Shown here: positions 16,269 through 25,053 of the stretch, in pieces
Position numbering within the stretch: the first letter of the stretch is position 1
Layout of the letters: the number at the start of each line of letters is the position of its first letter
Assembly (NCBI GenBank): GCA_964410215.1
Contig: CAYPHA010000048.1
Location: 1-34,495, forward strand
Length of the DNA stretch: 34,495 nucleotides
Source of the DNA: CAYPHA01 sp964410215
GTDB taxonomy: Bacteria > Calditrichota > Calditrichia > Calditrichales > CAYPHA01
Reading direction: 5' to 3'
The notes under the pieces: model-generated
Told to the model about the DNA's origin: nothing
Seen by the model: the letters and a program-made list of their open reading frames with translations, nothing else
The model's database searches: none
Position numbers and translations under genes: made by a program

Positions 16269-16298
16269 CTGATGCAGGGCATCAGGCAGTGCTGATGC
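16269..16298 (-). promoter_or_regulatory. Mutually exclusive hairpin segments just upstream of trpE
   Basis: Three 7-bp segments GCATCAG / CTGATGC / GCATCAG lie in order on the sense (minus) strand, at 16292-16298, 16279-16285 and 16269-16275. The middle one can pair perfectly with the first (6-nt loop) or the third (3-nt loop). The last arm ends 12 nt before the trpE ATG. No U tract follows, so control of translation initiation is more likely than termination, if it has a role. Confidence 0.4.
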
Positions 16299-16428
16299 GC
16301 CGGTTATATTATTTTTCAGTTTACAGGGAAAGGTAACACGTAACAGGAGGGCACCATCGCCGGAAAGCATCTGAATGGGAGCAGGTTATATATATCATGT
16401 TCAAATCTCACTCATTATAAATAGGTTG

Positions 16429-16448
16429 CCTGTCGCTCAACCGACAGG
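16429..16448 (-). repeat. Hairpin CCTGTCG-N6-CGACAGG in the trp leader
   Basis: Perfect 7-bp arms around a 6-base loop. It lies downstream of the proposed trp promoter, so it would be in the 5' leader of the mRNA. It abuts the palindrome at 16449-16468. No T tract follows on the minus strand. Confidence 0.45.
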
Positions 16449-16468
16449 TGTTTCTATGTATAGAAACA
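16449..16468. promoter_or_regulatory. Candidate operator palindrome TGTTTCTA-N4-TAGAAACA
   Basis: Perfect 8-bp arms with a TGTA centre, about 15-35 bp past the TATAAT-like box of the proposed trp promoter. The position fits a repressor operator or a 5'-end mRNA hairpin. No known regulator site was recognised. Confidence 0.4.
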
Positions 16469-16482
16469 TTCGTGTTGGGCCA

Positions 16483-16511
16483 ATTATACAAAATCCCGCT
16501 TCCGATTACAA
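16483..16511 (-). promoter_or_regulatory. Sigma-70-type promoter for the trp operon
   Basis: On the minus strand TTGTAA (16506-16511) and TATAAT (16483-16488) are separated by exactly 17 bp. The start point would be near 16476, giving a leader of about 220 nt before trpE. The divergent region 16257-16670 contains no gene. On the plus strand a TATAAT at 16567-16572 may belong to the transketolase promoter, with only a poor -35 partner. Confidence 0.5.
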
Positions 16512-16670
16512 CTAAAAATAAAATTTTCTTATAAAAGTGGTTACCATAGGGTAAAGAGATTTGATTTATAATATTGGCATAAGTATTATTTATCTTTTAC
16601 AGGAATTGCATTCTGTCCGCCAATTCCCCAGCCGGTATAAGGCATAACTGTATTTTAAAATAACGATAGG

Positions 16671-18704
16671 ATGATGATGATGAAAGTAACGGAAATTTCC
16701 TCTGCATTGCGGTCCAAAGCTGTAAACACGATACGCATACTTGCTGCTGAAGGCGTTCAAAAAGCGAATTCGGGACATCCGGGATTACCGATGGGGATGG
16801 CGGATTGTGCCTTTGTTCTCTGGACACAGTTTTTACGATATAATCCTGAGGATCCCGGATGGATCGGCCGTGACCGTTTCATTCTTTCTGCCGGGCACGG
16901 ATCCATGCTGCTTTACACCATGCTCTATTTAGCCGGTTATGATATGCACATTGATGATCTGAAATCATTTCGACAGTTGGGCAGTAATACGCCCGGACAT
17001 CCTGAAATCGGCTGTCTTCCCGGTGTGGAAACGACCACCGGTCCGCTCGGACAGGGATTCGCAAATGGCGTTGGTATGGCTATTGCCTCAAAAATTACTG
17101 CTAAGCGCTTTAATACGGAAAACAATGCACCCTTTGGCAATGACCGGATTTTTGCCATTGTAAGTGACGGTGACCTGATGGAGGGAATCGCCTCGGAATC
17201 CGCATCACTGGCAGGTCACCTCGGGCTGGACAATCTGGTTTATATTTATGACGATAATAAAATTACGATCGATGGATCTACGGATCTGGCCTTCAGTGAA
17301 TCGGTGCAGAAACGTTTTGATGCTTATGGCTGGAGCACGTTTTCAATCGACGGACATGACCATGCACAGATTGCGCATGCTCTTCAAAGCGGGATTGACG
17401 AACGGGAAAAGCCCACTCTGATCATTGCCCGGAGTCATATCGGCTATGGGAGTCCGAACAAACAGGACACGGCAGCAGTACATGGGGCCCCCCTGGGGGA
17501 AGAAGAACTGCAATTGACCAGGGAACGGCTTGGCAGGGGACAGACCGGATCTTTTTTTGTCCCGCCGGAGGTGAAAGAACTGTTCAAAAACCGCAAGGAG
17601 GAATTGAACGCATATTACATGGAATGGCAGAATACCTGGAACGGCTGGAAAGCCTCAAACAGGTTACATGCTCAGCAATGGGAAGATGGTTCGAAGGGTA
17701 TATTACCGGAAGATCTTGAGGAGCAGTTATTAGCAGCCTGTCCGGATAAAGCGGCGGCTACACGTGCCATTTCCGGAATGGTACTTCAAAAGATTGCTGA
17801 AATTGTACCACATGTATATGGGGGCTCGGCGGATCTCCATCCTTCAAATAATACCTATATCAAAGCAAGCAGTGCCATCAATACCGGTGATTTCTCCGGC
17901 AGAAATATGCACTTTGGTATTCGTGAACACGCCATGGGCGGCATTATGAACGGGATGGCCCTTTATGGCGGACTTATCCCTTACGGCGGAACGTTTCTGG
18001 TGTTTTCGGATTATATGCGGCCGGCCATCCGTCTGGCTGCGCTTATGGAAAAGCAGGTAATCTATGTGTTTACCCATGACAGCATCTTTGTCGGTGAAGA
18101 CGGACCAACCCATCAACCGGTCGAACATGTAACCGCCCTTCGGACCATACCCAATCTTCTTGTTTTAAGGCCCGGTGATGCCAGGGAAGTGGCCTTATCC
18201 TGGGCTACAGCACTTTGTCGCAAAGAGGGACCGACGGCATTGATTCTTACGCGTCAGAAACTGGAACCGTATACATCGGATGCTCATAATACTGTCAGCA
18301 ACTTTACGCGGGGTGGCTATATTTACCGAAAAGAAGAATCGGGAATACCGGAAATTGTAGTTATTGCAACCGGCTCTGAACTTCCCCTGGCGGTTCAGGC
18401 CCGTGAGGCCCTGCATGCTGACGGCTTGTCTGTGCGCGTCGTATCCATGCCGTCCCGTGAGCGTTTCCTGGAGCAGGATACCGCTTATCAAAACAGGGTC
18501 ATACCTCCACAGGCAAAGGGAATTGTAGTCGTAGAAGCCGGTATTACGGCAGGTTGGGGTGACCTGACCCGCTTGCCGTATCGAACCATCGGCATCGACC
18601 GTTTTGGCGCTTCCGGGCCGTATGACGTACTGGCCGAAAAATTTGGATTTACCGTTGAAAATCTGATTAATCAGATAAAAAAATTCCATGCCGGCTTAAG
18701 CTGA
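16671..18704 (+). CDS. tkt: Transketolase (full length)
   Basis: Thiamine-diphosphate enzyme of the pentose phosphate and Calvin-type pathways, moving two-carbon units between sugar phosphates. The protein is about 675 aa, the normal one-chain form. N-terminal domain: NSGHPGLPMGMA, SAGHGSMLLYTMLYLAGY, TGPLGQGFANGVGMA and the TPP/metal motif IVSDGDLMEGIASE. Middle domain: GIREHAMGGIMNGMAL with the catalytic Glu, then GEDGPTHQPVEH. The C-terminal domain ends LAEKFGFTVENLINQIKKF. The gene opens with four consecutive ATG codons (16671-16682). The SD-like TAGGA abuts the first, so the third or fourth is the more likely start and the true protein may be 2-3 residues shorter. It is divergent from trpE. 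Confidence 0.95.
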   Translation: MMMMKVTEISSALRSKAVNTIRILAAEGVQKANSGHPGLPMGMADCAFVLWTQFLRYNPEDPGWIGRDRFILSAGHGSMLLYTMLYLAGYDMHIDDLKSFRQLGSNTPGHPEIGCLPGVETTTGPLGQGFANGVGMAIASKITAKRFNTENNAPFGNDRIFAIVSDGDLMEGIASESASLAGHLGLDNLVYIYDDNKITIDGSTDLAFSESVQKRFDAYGWSTFSIDGHDHAQIAHALQSGIDEREKPTLIIARSHIGYGSPNKQDTAAVHGAPLGEEELQLTRERLGRGQTGSFFVPPEVKELFKNRKEELNAYYMEWQNTWNGWKASNRLHAQQWEDGSKGILPEDLEEQLLAACPDKAAATRAISGMVLQKIAEIVPHVYGGSADLHPSNNTYIKASSAINTGDFSGRNMHFGIREHAMGGIMNGMALYGGLIPYGGTFLVFSDYMRPAIRLAALMEKQVIYVFTHDSIFVGEDGPTHQPVEHVTALRTIPNLLVLRPGDAREVALSWATALCRKEGPTALILTRQKLEPYTSDAHNTVSNFTRGGYIYRKEESGIPEIVVIATGSELPLAVQAREALHADGLSVRVVSMPSRERFLEQDTAYQNRVIPPQAKGIVVVEAGITAGWGDLTRLPYRTIGIDRFGASGPYDVLAEKFGFTVENLINQIKKFHAGLS

Positions 18705-18750
18705 TTGTAAGAAATTGATACTGTCTGCTGTTTAGTAGTCTGGTAAAACG

Positions 18751-21369
18751 ATGAAATATCTTACGCTAGTAATTCTTATCGCGGGACAGTTTTCGACTGC
18801 CGTTTTTTTGCATGCCGGTGTAAGCGGCAAAACTGTTCACGATACTGTTGTTACTCCCGGCGAGCACTATGGCGGTGGCGCTGTTTATCGATTCTTTTTT
18901 GGATCCGGCCACCGTGATATCTGGACAACACCGGTCAGGCTTCCCGTTCTTGATCTTCAAACACATGCCGGTGGATTAAAACCGGTTCGACGGGGCGGAG
19001 GCATGCAAACCAATTCGCTCCGCTTTGTTACACCGGAAGGTGTAGAATATGCGTTCCGGTCCCTGGACAAGTTTCCGGGAAGGGCATTGCCGGAGGACAT
19101 GCAGGGTACCTTTATTGAATCCTGGACAAAAGACCAGGTTGCTTCCATGATGCCTTTCAATGCGTTGATAGCGCAGTATCTGGCGGACCAGGCCGGCGTT
19201 ATGCAAAGCCCGTCTTATTACTGTATTATGCCTGATGATCCGGCTCTGGGTGAATTCCGAAGCGAATTTGCAGGTATGCCCGGCGCGCTGGAGCGCAGGC
19301 CGGATGAGGGTATCGATGATACCCCCGGATTCGCCGGATCGGAAAAAATTATCAGCACTTCAAAATTTTCTGAACGTCTTGATGACACACCAAAGAACCG
19401 GCTTGACCGGGAGAACTACCTGACAGCGCGTTTGCTGGATCTTCTCATCGGCGATTGGGACCGGCATGGTGACCAGTGGCGCTGGGCCCGCTTTGAAGAA
19501 GACGGAATGAATGTCTGGCGTCCGGTGGCCAGAGACCGTGACTGGTCGTTCGTTATTTATGATGGTTTGTTTCCGCGGATCATGGATCAGCGCTGGGCAT
19601 ATACCAACCTGGACAGCTACCATAAAAAGAAACCGGATATACACAGTCTTGCTCATAATGCCCGTCATCTGGATTCCAGGATGCTCAGCGGGCTCGCGTG
19701 GAATGAATGGCAGGTTGTCATTGATTCCTTTCTTGAAAAAATGACGGACGAGGTTCTGGAAACGGCGGTCAGGCAACTGCCTCCGGAAGTATACAGCGTT
19801 ACAGGCGGAAAGATAACCACTTTGCTTAAATACCGTCGGGATTACCTGAAAGAGCTTGCCAGAGATTTCTATTTGTACCATTCCGCCGCCATTTCCATTC
19901 AAACGACTGATAAAGATGAAGTGGTTACCCTATCCTTTCGTGACAGCGGATTGGTGGATGTACGCATAGCACGGTCAAAAACACCGGACCTGCCGTACTA
20001 CCGGCGCAGATGCAAACCCGATGAGACCGGTGAGATCCGCATCCATCTCCTCGGGGGAGATGATGAGATTTCGGTGACAGGTATCGCAGAGAGCTCTGTC
20101 ATAATACGCATCATCGGGGGGAAAGGGGACGACCGTATCGTAAAACCTTCTGATAAAAACCGAATTTATGTCTATGATACGAAAAATGGGATGGATGTTC
20201 AGGCGGCGCGTAATGTCACTTTTACTGCGTCCACTAAAAGCGTAGCACACAAGCGGCCTCCTGTAGGCTATCCGGAGTCACGTTTCCTGAAGGAAATGAA
20301 AGGGGAACGGTTACCGCCACCTTACGATCATGGTTATACCTGGAGTCCGCGCCATTATTTTGGTTTTGACCGTGATAACGGACTTTTTATCGGTGGGGGC
20401 GTCCGGATCACGCGCTGGGGATTCAGGGCTGATCCCTGCGTGACGCAGCATACTGTCCTGGCAAATTTTGCGGCACGTACGGGTGCTCTGCAATTGAAGT
20501 ATGAAGGGGATTATTACAGGGTGATACCAGGGGCGAAAATGGTGTTGAACCTGGAAGCTGCGGTTCCTGAAAACAAACCGAATTTTTTCGGATTTGGAAA
20601 TGAAAGTGACTGGGATGAAGAAAAAGAAGAAAACGACTTTTATCAGACACCACAAAAATATTTGCGTGTGGAAAACCGCGCCGAAGTTTCGGCCGGACGT
20701 GCCAATGGCTGGTTTGGCATCGCCTGGCAATACCTGGACACGGATCTCAGTGTATCCAGGGACCGGCGGATTTTTGAATTGCGTGAACAGGTCTACGGGA
20801 TTGAGGTTGAACATACATTGTGCCTGGTAGCCGGTTTTCGTATTGATACAAGAGACAGCAAAATTGCGCCGGAAGAAGGTTTTCTGCTGCGGTCGAATTT
20901 TGAACATTTTCCCGGAGTATTGGATAATCAGTCCGACTATACCCGTATGAATGTGGGTTTGAATGGCTATTATACGTTTTCAGACCGGATAACACTGGCC
21001 GGACGCGCATTGTATCGTAATGTCACCGGTATGTTCCCTTACTATCATGCCGCTTACATCGGCGGAAACGAAACACTGCGCGGATTCAGCTTTCAGCGGT
21101 TTGCCGGAGACCGGTCAATGAACGGCGGACTGGATTTCCGCTTTCTGCTCGATCGCATAAACTTCATCCTGCCGTCCGACATTGGTATAATCCTTTTCAG
21201 CGATGCCGGAAGAGTATGGATGAATGAAAAGAGTCCGGGTAACTGGCATATCGGATATGGGCTGGGTGCATACATCGCTCCGCTCATGCGAAATTTTACG
21301 ATGTCGCTCAGTGCTGCCGCTTCTGAGGAATCCGTATTCCTGTTTGGAAATTTCGGGTTTACTTTTTAA
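18751..21369 (+). CDS. Outer-membrane protein: kinase-like (CotH/HipA/Fam20-type) region fused to an Omp85-type beta-barrel
   Basis: An 872-aa exported protein. Residues 1-24 form a signal peptide (hydrophobic core, ending FLHAG). The region from about 80 to 380 is not a standard POTRA array. It has VEYAFRSLDKFP followed by a helix like the kinase alphaC, then LLDLLIGDWDRHGDQWRW (about 228-245) and VWRPVARDRDWSF (about 254-266). This DxDRH...DRDWSF pair recalls the catalytic and metal loops of CotH, Fam20 and HipA-like atypical kinases. From about 520 the sequence alternates as beta strands with the Omp85-like GGNETLRGFSFQRFAGDRS (about 770-788) and ends in an aromatic strand, FLFGNFGFTF. Omp85/BamA relatives with N-terminal fusions occur in Bacteroidota-like bacteria. 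Enzyme activity, substrate and pore function are inference. It starts 46 bp after tkt; its own regulation is unclear. Confidence 0.75.
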   Translation: MKYLTLVILIAGQFSTAVFLHAGVSGKTVHDTVVTPGEHYGGGAVYRFFFGSGHRDIWTTPVRLPVLDLQTHAGGLKPVRRGGGMQTNSLRFVTPEGVEYAFRSLDKFPGRALPEDMQGTFIESWTKDQVASMMPFNALIAQYLADQAGVMQSPSYYCIMPDDPALGEFRSEFAGMPGALERRPDEGIDDTPGFAGSEKIISTSKFSERLDDTPKNRLDRENYLTARLLDLLIGDWDRHGDQWRWARFEEDGMNVWRPVARDRDWSFVIYDGLFPRIMDQRWAYTNLDSYHKKKPDIHSLAHNARHLDSRMLSGLAWNEWQVVIDSFLEKMTDEVLETAVRQLPPEVYSVTGGKITTLLKYRRDYLKELARDFYLYHSAAISIQTTDKDEVVTLSFRDSGLVDVRIARSKTPDLPYYRRRCKPDETGEIRIHLLGGDDEISVTGIAESSVIIRIIGGKGDDRIVKPSDKNRIYVYDTKNGMDVQAARNVTFTASTKSVAHKRPPVGYPESRFLKEMKGERLPPPYDHGYTWSPRHYFGFDRDNGLFIGGGVRITRWGFRADPCVTQHTVLANFAARTGALQLKYEGDYYRVIPGAKMVLNLEAAVPENKPNFFGFGNESDWDEEKEENDFYQTPQKYLRVENRAEVSAGRANGWFGIAWQYLDTDLSVSRDRRIFELREQVYGIEVEHTLCLVAGFRIDTRDSKIAPEEGFLLRSNFEHFPGVLDNQSDYTRMNVGLNGYYTFSDRITLAGRALYRNVTGMFPYYHAAYIGGNETLRGFSFQRFAGDRSMNGGLDFRFLLDRINFILPSDIGIILFSDAGRVWMNEKSPGNWHIGYGLGAYIAPLMRNFTMSLSAAASEESVFLFGNFGFTF

Positions 21370-21407
21370 AAATAACAGGTTACATAGAATTTGTACCGGG
21401 GCATTAC

Positions 21408-23285
21408 ATGAACACAAACATCATCAGTGAATTCCTGAAAAAAATCGAATTATTTCATGATCTGGAGGATGAAGAACGTTTGCTGATTGCCGAACAGATG
21501 TCCATGGACGCGTATGAACCGGACAGTTATCTCTTCAAGGAAAACACGCATCGTACGGCCGTACATATCATATATGAAGGAGAAGTCGAGCTGTTTAAAA
21601 AGACGGCACTCGGCGAGGAAAAACGACTGGCTTTTTTTGGAAAATATGATTTCCTTGGCGAAGGCGCGCTCCTTGAAGATTATCCCCATTCCTCCTCTGC
21701 CCGTGTGCTGATCAAGACAAAGGCGTTGAAGATCGAGAGTGAGGCCTTCAAAAAAATTATTGAACAAAAACCGGTCATTGCCGGAAAAGTGCTTTCACGG
21801 GTAGCGCGGGTGATTTCGCGGCGAATGCGACAGGCAAGCGCACGTGTCGTCGATGCCGCGGCTCAGTACATTTCAGGCAGGACACGAAGGGAACACGATC
21901 TGCTAGGCGAACGGGAAGTTCCGTATGAATATTATTACGGTGTTCAGACCTTACGGGCAATGGAAAACTTCAATATCAGCGGTGTTTCCCTGACGCATTT
22001 CCCGGTGATGATCGAAGCGCTGGCCATGGTGAAGCAGGCAGCTGCCCGGGCCAACTATGAGCTGGGATTGTTATCCAAACCTGTTGCAGATGCCATTGAT
22101 CAGGCTTGCAACGAGATTAGAAACGGAAAGTTTCATACCCATTTCGTTGTGGATATGATCCAGGGAGGTGCCGGCACTTCAACGAATATGAATGCGAATG
22201 AGGTAATTGCAAACAGGGCGTTGGAATTGCTGGGCTATGAAAAAGGAGAATATAAATACTGCCATCCCAACAGTCACGTCAATTTATCGCAGTCCACGAA
22301 TGATGTTTATCCCACGGCATTACATATTGCTACCATCAACAGTAATAAAAAACTCGTCGAGGTGCTCGGTGAACTGATCCGCGGATTCCGGAAAAAAGCG
22401 AGGGAATTTGCCGGTATTGTTAAAATGGGCAGGACACAGTTACAGGATGCCGTACCCATGATGCTGGGTCAGACATTCGAAGCCTATGCTTTTACGCTTG
22501 GTGAAGAAATCGAACGTCTTGATCAGAATGCAAAGTTGTTTCTTGAAGTCAATATGGGCGGAACGGCGATTGGAACCGGGATCAATGCCGACCCGGAATA
22601 CAGTGAAAAAGTGGTCAACCACCTGATGAATATTACTGGGCTTCCCGTTATTTTGGCACCAAATCTGGTGGAAGCTACCCAGGACACAGGTGCGTTTGTG
22701 ATGTACTCCTCCGCACTCAAGCGCCTGGCAGTTAAGCTTTCCAAAATTTCAAACGATCTCCGTCTCCTGTCATCCGGCCCGAGGGCGGGTATCAATGAGA
22801 TTAATCTGCCCAAGATGCAGCCCGGCTCTTCTATTATGCCGGGGAAGGTGAATCCCGTAATCCCGGAAGTGGTCAACCAGATCGCTTTTAAAGTCATCGG
22901 CAATGACCTTACGGTCACCATGGCAGCGGAAGCAGGACAGTTGGAACTGAATGTGATGGAACCCATCATCGCCCAGAGTATTTTTGAATCTATTGAAATG
23001 CTGAAAAACGGTATGAGTACCCTCTTGTACCGTTGTGTAGAGGGGATTACCGCGAATAAAGAGCACTGCCGGCAGCAGGTTGTAAACAGCATCGGGTTGG
23101 TCACGGCGCTCAACCCGGTGCTCGGATACGAAATCTGCACACAACTGGCAAAGGAAGCCCTGGAAACGAACCGGGGTGTTTATGAGTTGGTGATTGAAAA
23201 GAAACTGCTTTCAAAGGAAGAACTGGACGAGCTGCTCAAACCGGAAAATATGATCCGGTCTCAGTCGGGAAAACACATACCCTAA
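21408..23285 (+). CDS. aspA: Aspartate ammonia-lyase with N-terminal cyclic-nucleotide-binding-type domain
   Basis: A 625-aa two-part protein. Residues about 1-145 are a cNMP-binding/CRP-type beta roll (ISEFLKKIELFHDLEDEER, IIYEGEVELFKK, FLGEGALLEDYPHSSSARV). Residues about 160-615 are a full aspartase of the fumarase superfamily, starting RREHDLLGEREVPYEYYYG. Its hallmarks are GGAGTSTNMNANEV, HPNSHVNLSQSTNDVYPTA, GRTQLQDAVPMMLGQ and the signature loop GSSIMPGKVNPVIPE (about 472-486). The reaction is aspartate to fumarate plus ammonia. In the phosphate-binding cassette the Arg that normally stands ten residues after the Glu is Ser, with an Arg four residues later, so ligand binding may be altered. 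The stop overlaps the convergent glycosyltransferase gene by 4 bp. It starts 38 bp after the outer-membrane gene with only a weak SD. Confidence 0.93.
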   Translation: MNTNIISEFLKKIELFHDLEDEERLLIAEQMSMDAYEPDSYLFKENTHRTAVHIIYEGEVELFKKTALGEEKRLAFFGKYDFLGEGALLEDYPHSSSARVLIKTKALKIESEAFKKIIEQKPVIAGKVLSRVARVISRRMRQASARVVDAAAQYISGRTRREHDLLGEREVPYEYYYGVQTLRAMENFNISGVSLTHFPVMIEALAMVKQAAARANYELGLLSKPVADAIDQACNEIRNGKFHTHFVVDMIQGGAGTSTNMNANEVIANRALELLGYEKGEYKYCHPNSHVNLSQSTNDVYPTALHIATINSNKKLVEVLGELIRGFRKKAREFAGIVKMGRTQLQDAVPMMLGQTFEAYAFTLGEEIERLDQNAKLFLEVNMGGTAIGTGINADPEYSEKVVNHLMNITGLPVILAPNLVEATQDTGAFVMYSSALKRLAVKLSKISNDLRLLSSGPRAGINEINLPKMQPGSSIMPGKVNPVIPEVVNQIAFKVIGNDLTVTMAAEAGQLELNVMEPIIAQSIFESIEMLKNGMSTLLYRCVEGITANKEHCRQQVVNSIGLVTALNPVLGYEICTQLAKEALETNRGVYELVIEKKLLSKEELDELLKPENMIRSQSGKHIP

Positions 23286-25036
23286 ACATTCAGTGCGCGC
23301 AGAAGCTGAGCGGCGCTGTCCTCCCAGGTGAATGCCTTCAGGTCCCTTCCGGCCTGGGTGCCGATTTCGTAAATGACATCACGGTTGTGGTAAGCAAATT
23401 CTATTTGTGCGATCAGTTCATCCAATGATGGATCCGCCCAGCGGGCGATACGATTGCCCTCACTGTCATTGATTTCCATGTCATCGTTTGTATTCAGCAA
23501 CAGGGCATTATCAGACGAAACGATATCACGGTGCCCAGTGGCATTACTGGCCACCACCGGTTTGGCGCAGGCCATGTACTCCATGAGCACCAGGTTTGTG
23601 CCTCCTTCACAGCGATTAGGGAAAATACCGAGGTCCGTGCTCTGATAAAGGTCGCGAAGTGCTTTATTGTCATACACTTCATACGTGGTTACCCGTGCCG
23701 GATCGATACCATTGATCATGTAAACATGCTCCATGCGTTCTTTCCAGGGTGCCTTTTTAGCCTCGTACCTGATATGCGGTGACCGTTTCATGGTTTCCAT
23801 GGAGTCCGGCCAGAAATTATACCAGATATTTACCAGGTGCATGTCCCTGTATTTTTTATGCAAAACCTGAAAAGCTTTGAGCACGAGGTCCTGTCCCTTC
23901 CGCAGTTCAAATTTTCCACCGGAGAACATCACGAAAGTATCGGCTGATTTTCGCTCCGTGACAGGGTAAAATAAAAGCGGATCGATACCCTGAATCAGGA
24001 GATCCGTATGCGTAATATCTTTTTCATTCAACCGGTCCACACACCAGCTTGATCCGGCCAGAACCAGGTCATAGTGCCCGGCATTCTCCGCAGACTGATG
24101 CGTCAGCTCATTTTCAAAGAAGGTATAACCGCAATTGAATGTTCCCCTGGCAGGATAGGGTGTTGTCAGGTTGATATCCTGTAAAGCAAAGAAATACGGT
24201 CCGGGCAGCGATTTATTCGAATGAAGGTTCCAGTCCTGATAGTCGACAGAACAGGTTGTAACCCGTTTGGCAAGTTCCTGCCGGAGGTAACGGGAACAGA
24301 TACCCCAGCCGAAATTCTCACCTCTCGGTAGGCCCAGGAACAGGGGCTTTTCCGGAGGATTGTTTTGCTGTTGTTCAAAAAAACCAAGAATTTGCAGATT
24401 TGTTGCCGGATCCTTATAGTCAGGTGCGTTTGCCAGTGCCCGTTCGTAATACCAGCGTGCAGTATTCCCGCTACGTTTATTCATAAGCAGATTGCCTTTG
24501 AGATTCAGGGCAACCGGATGTCCTGGTTCCTGATGAAGAAGCTGATCCAGATATTGTTCAGCTTCGTCTGCCTGCTCAAGTACAAAATGTACTTCAGCCA
24601 GTTTCTGCAGAATCAGGCCGGATTGCGGCGAAAAATGCAGGGCCTGCCTGTAGAATTTTATAGATTTCCGGAATTCTTTTAATTTATACAGTAAATCACC
24701 CATCATAGTGAATCCGGCTGAATGATCCGGTTTAAACTGAATGTATTTTGAAACGGCAGCAAGGCCGTCGGCATACCTGCCCGCAAGAAGGAATATGGAA
24801 CCGATCAGAAGGTAGGTCTCCGCATCGCCTGGATAATGTTTCAGAATGAGAGAAGCATATTGCAGTGCTTCCGCATTCCTTTTCAGATCACGCGCAAGTT
24901 CACAGAGCGCTTTCAGTACCTGAATATTTTCCGGATCTTCGGCCAGAAGCTTTTGATTGGCTGTATAGGCCTGATCAAAATGACGGGAAAGCTGTAACGC
25001 CCTGGCATGTTCCATTTCCTTTTGCTTCAGCGGCAT
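23282..25036 (-). CDS. TPR repeat protein with C-terminal GT4-type glycosyltransferase domain
   Basis: A 584-aa protein. Residues 1 to about 215 are a run of roughly six TPR-like helical pairs (for example GDAETYLLIGSIFLLAGRYA and PVALNLKGNLLMNK). The remainder is a GT-B glycosyltransferase: FSGGKFELRKGQDLVLKAF opens the nucleotide-sugar half, and EGGTNLVLMEYMACAKPVV has the E-x7-E motif typical of GT4 retaining enzymes. No signal peptide or membrane helix is evident, so it is probably cytoplasmic. It lies downstream of a second TPR-glycosyltransferase gene (17-bp gap), and the two are probably one transcript. Position near fliC suggests modification of flagellin or another surface protein, with the TPR part holding the acceptor; the true acceptor is unknown. 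Confidence 0.82.
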   Translation of the reverse strand: MPLKQKEMEHARALQLSRHFDQAYTANQKLLAEDPENIQVLKALCELARDLKRNAEALQYASLILKHYPGDAETYLLIGSIFLLAGRYADGLAAVSKYIQFKPDHSAGFTMMGDLLYKLKEFRKSIKFYRQALHFSPQSGLILQKLAEVHFVLEQADEAEQYLDQLLHQEPGHPVALNLKGNLLMNKRSGNTARWYYERALANAPDYKDPATNLQILGFFEQQQNNPPEKPLFLGLPRGENFGWGICSRYLRQELAKRVTTCSVDYQDWNLHSNKSLPGPYFFALQDINLTTPYPARGTFNCGYTFFENELTHQSAENAGHYDLVLAGSSWCVDRLNEKDITHTDLLIQGIDPLLFYPVTERKSADTFVMFSGGKFELRKGQDLVLKAFQVLHKKYRDMHLVNIWYNFWPDSMETMKRSPHIRYEAKKAPWKERMEHVYMINGIDPARVTTYEVYDNKALRDLYQSTDLGIFPNRCEGGTNLVLMEYMACAKPVVASNATGHRDIVSSDNALLLNTNDDMEINDSEGNRIARWADPSLDELIAQIEFAYHNRDVIYEIGTQAGRDLKAFTWEDSAAQLLRALNV

Positions 25037-25053
25037 GTCGTGTATCCTTTGCT

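Noticed and set aside
16321..16398. 25-codon open frame in the trp leader containing one Trp codon (possible leader peptide)
   Set aside because: It has only a single Trp, no SD, and is not positioned to control the downstream stems in the classical way.
16381..16670. T-box or TRAP-type trp leader
   Set aside because: No T-box core (AGGGTGG-type) and no series of GAG/TAG repeats were found.
20311..20907. 198-aa open frame opposite the outer-membrane protein gene
   Set aside because: It is a shadow frame; the plus-strand barrel pattern is continuous.
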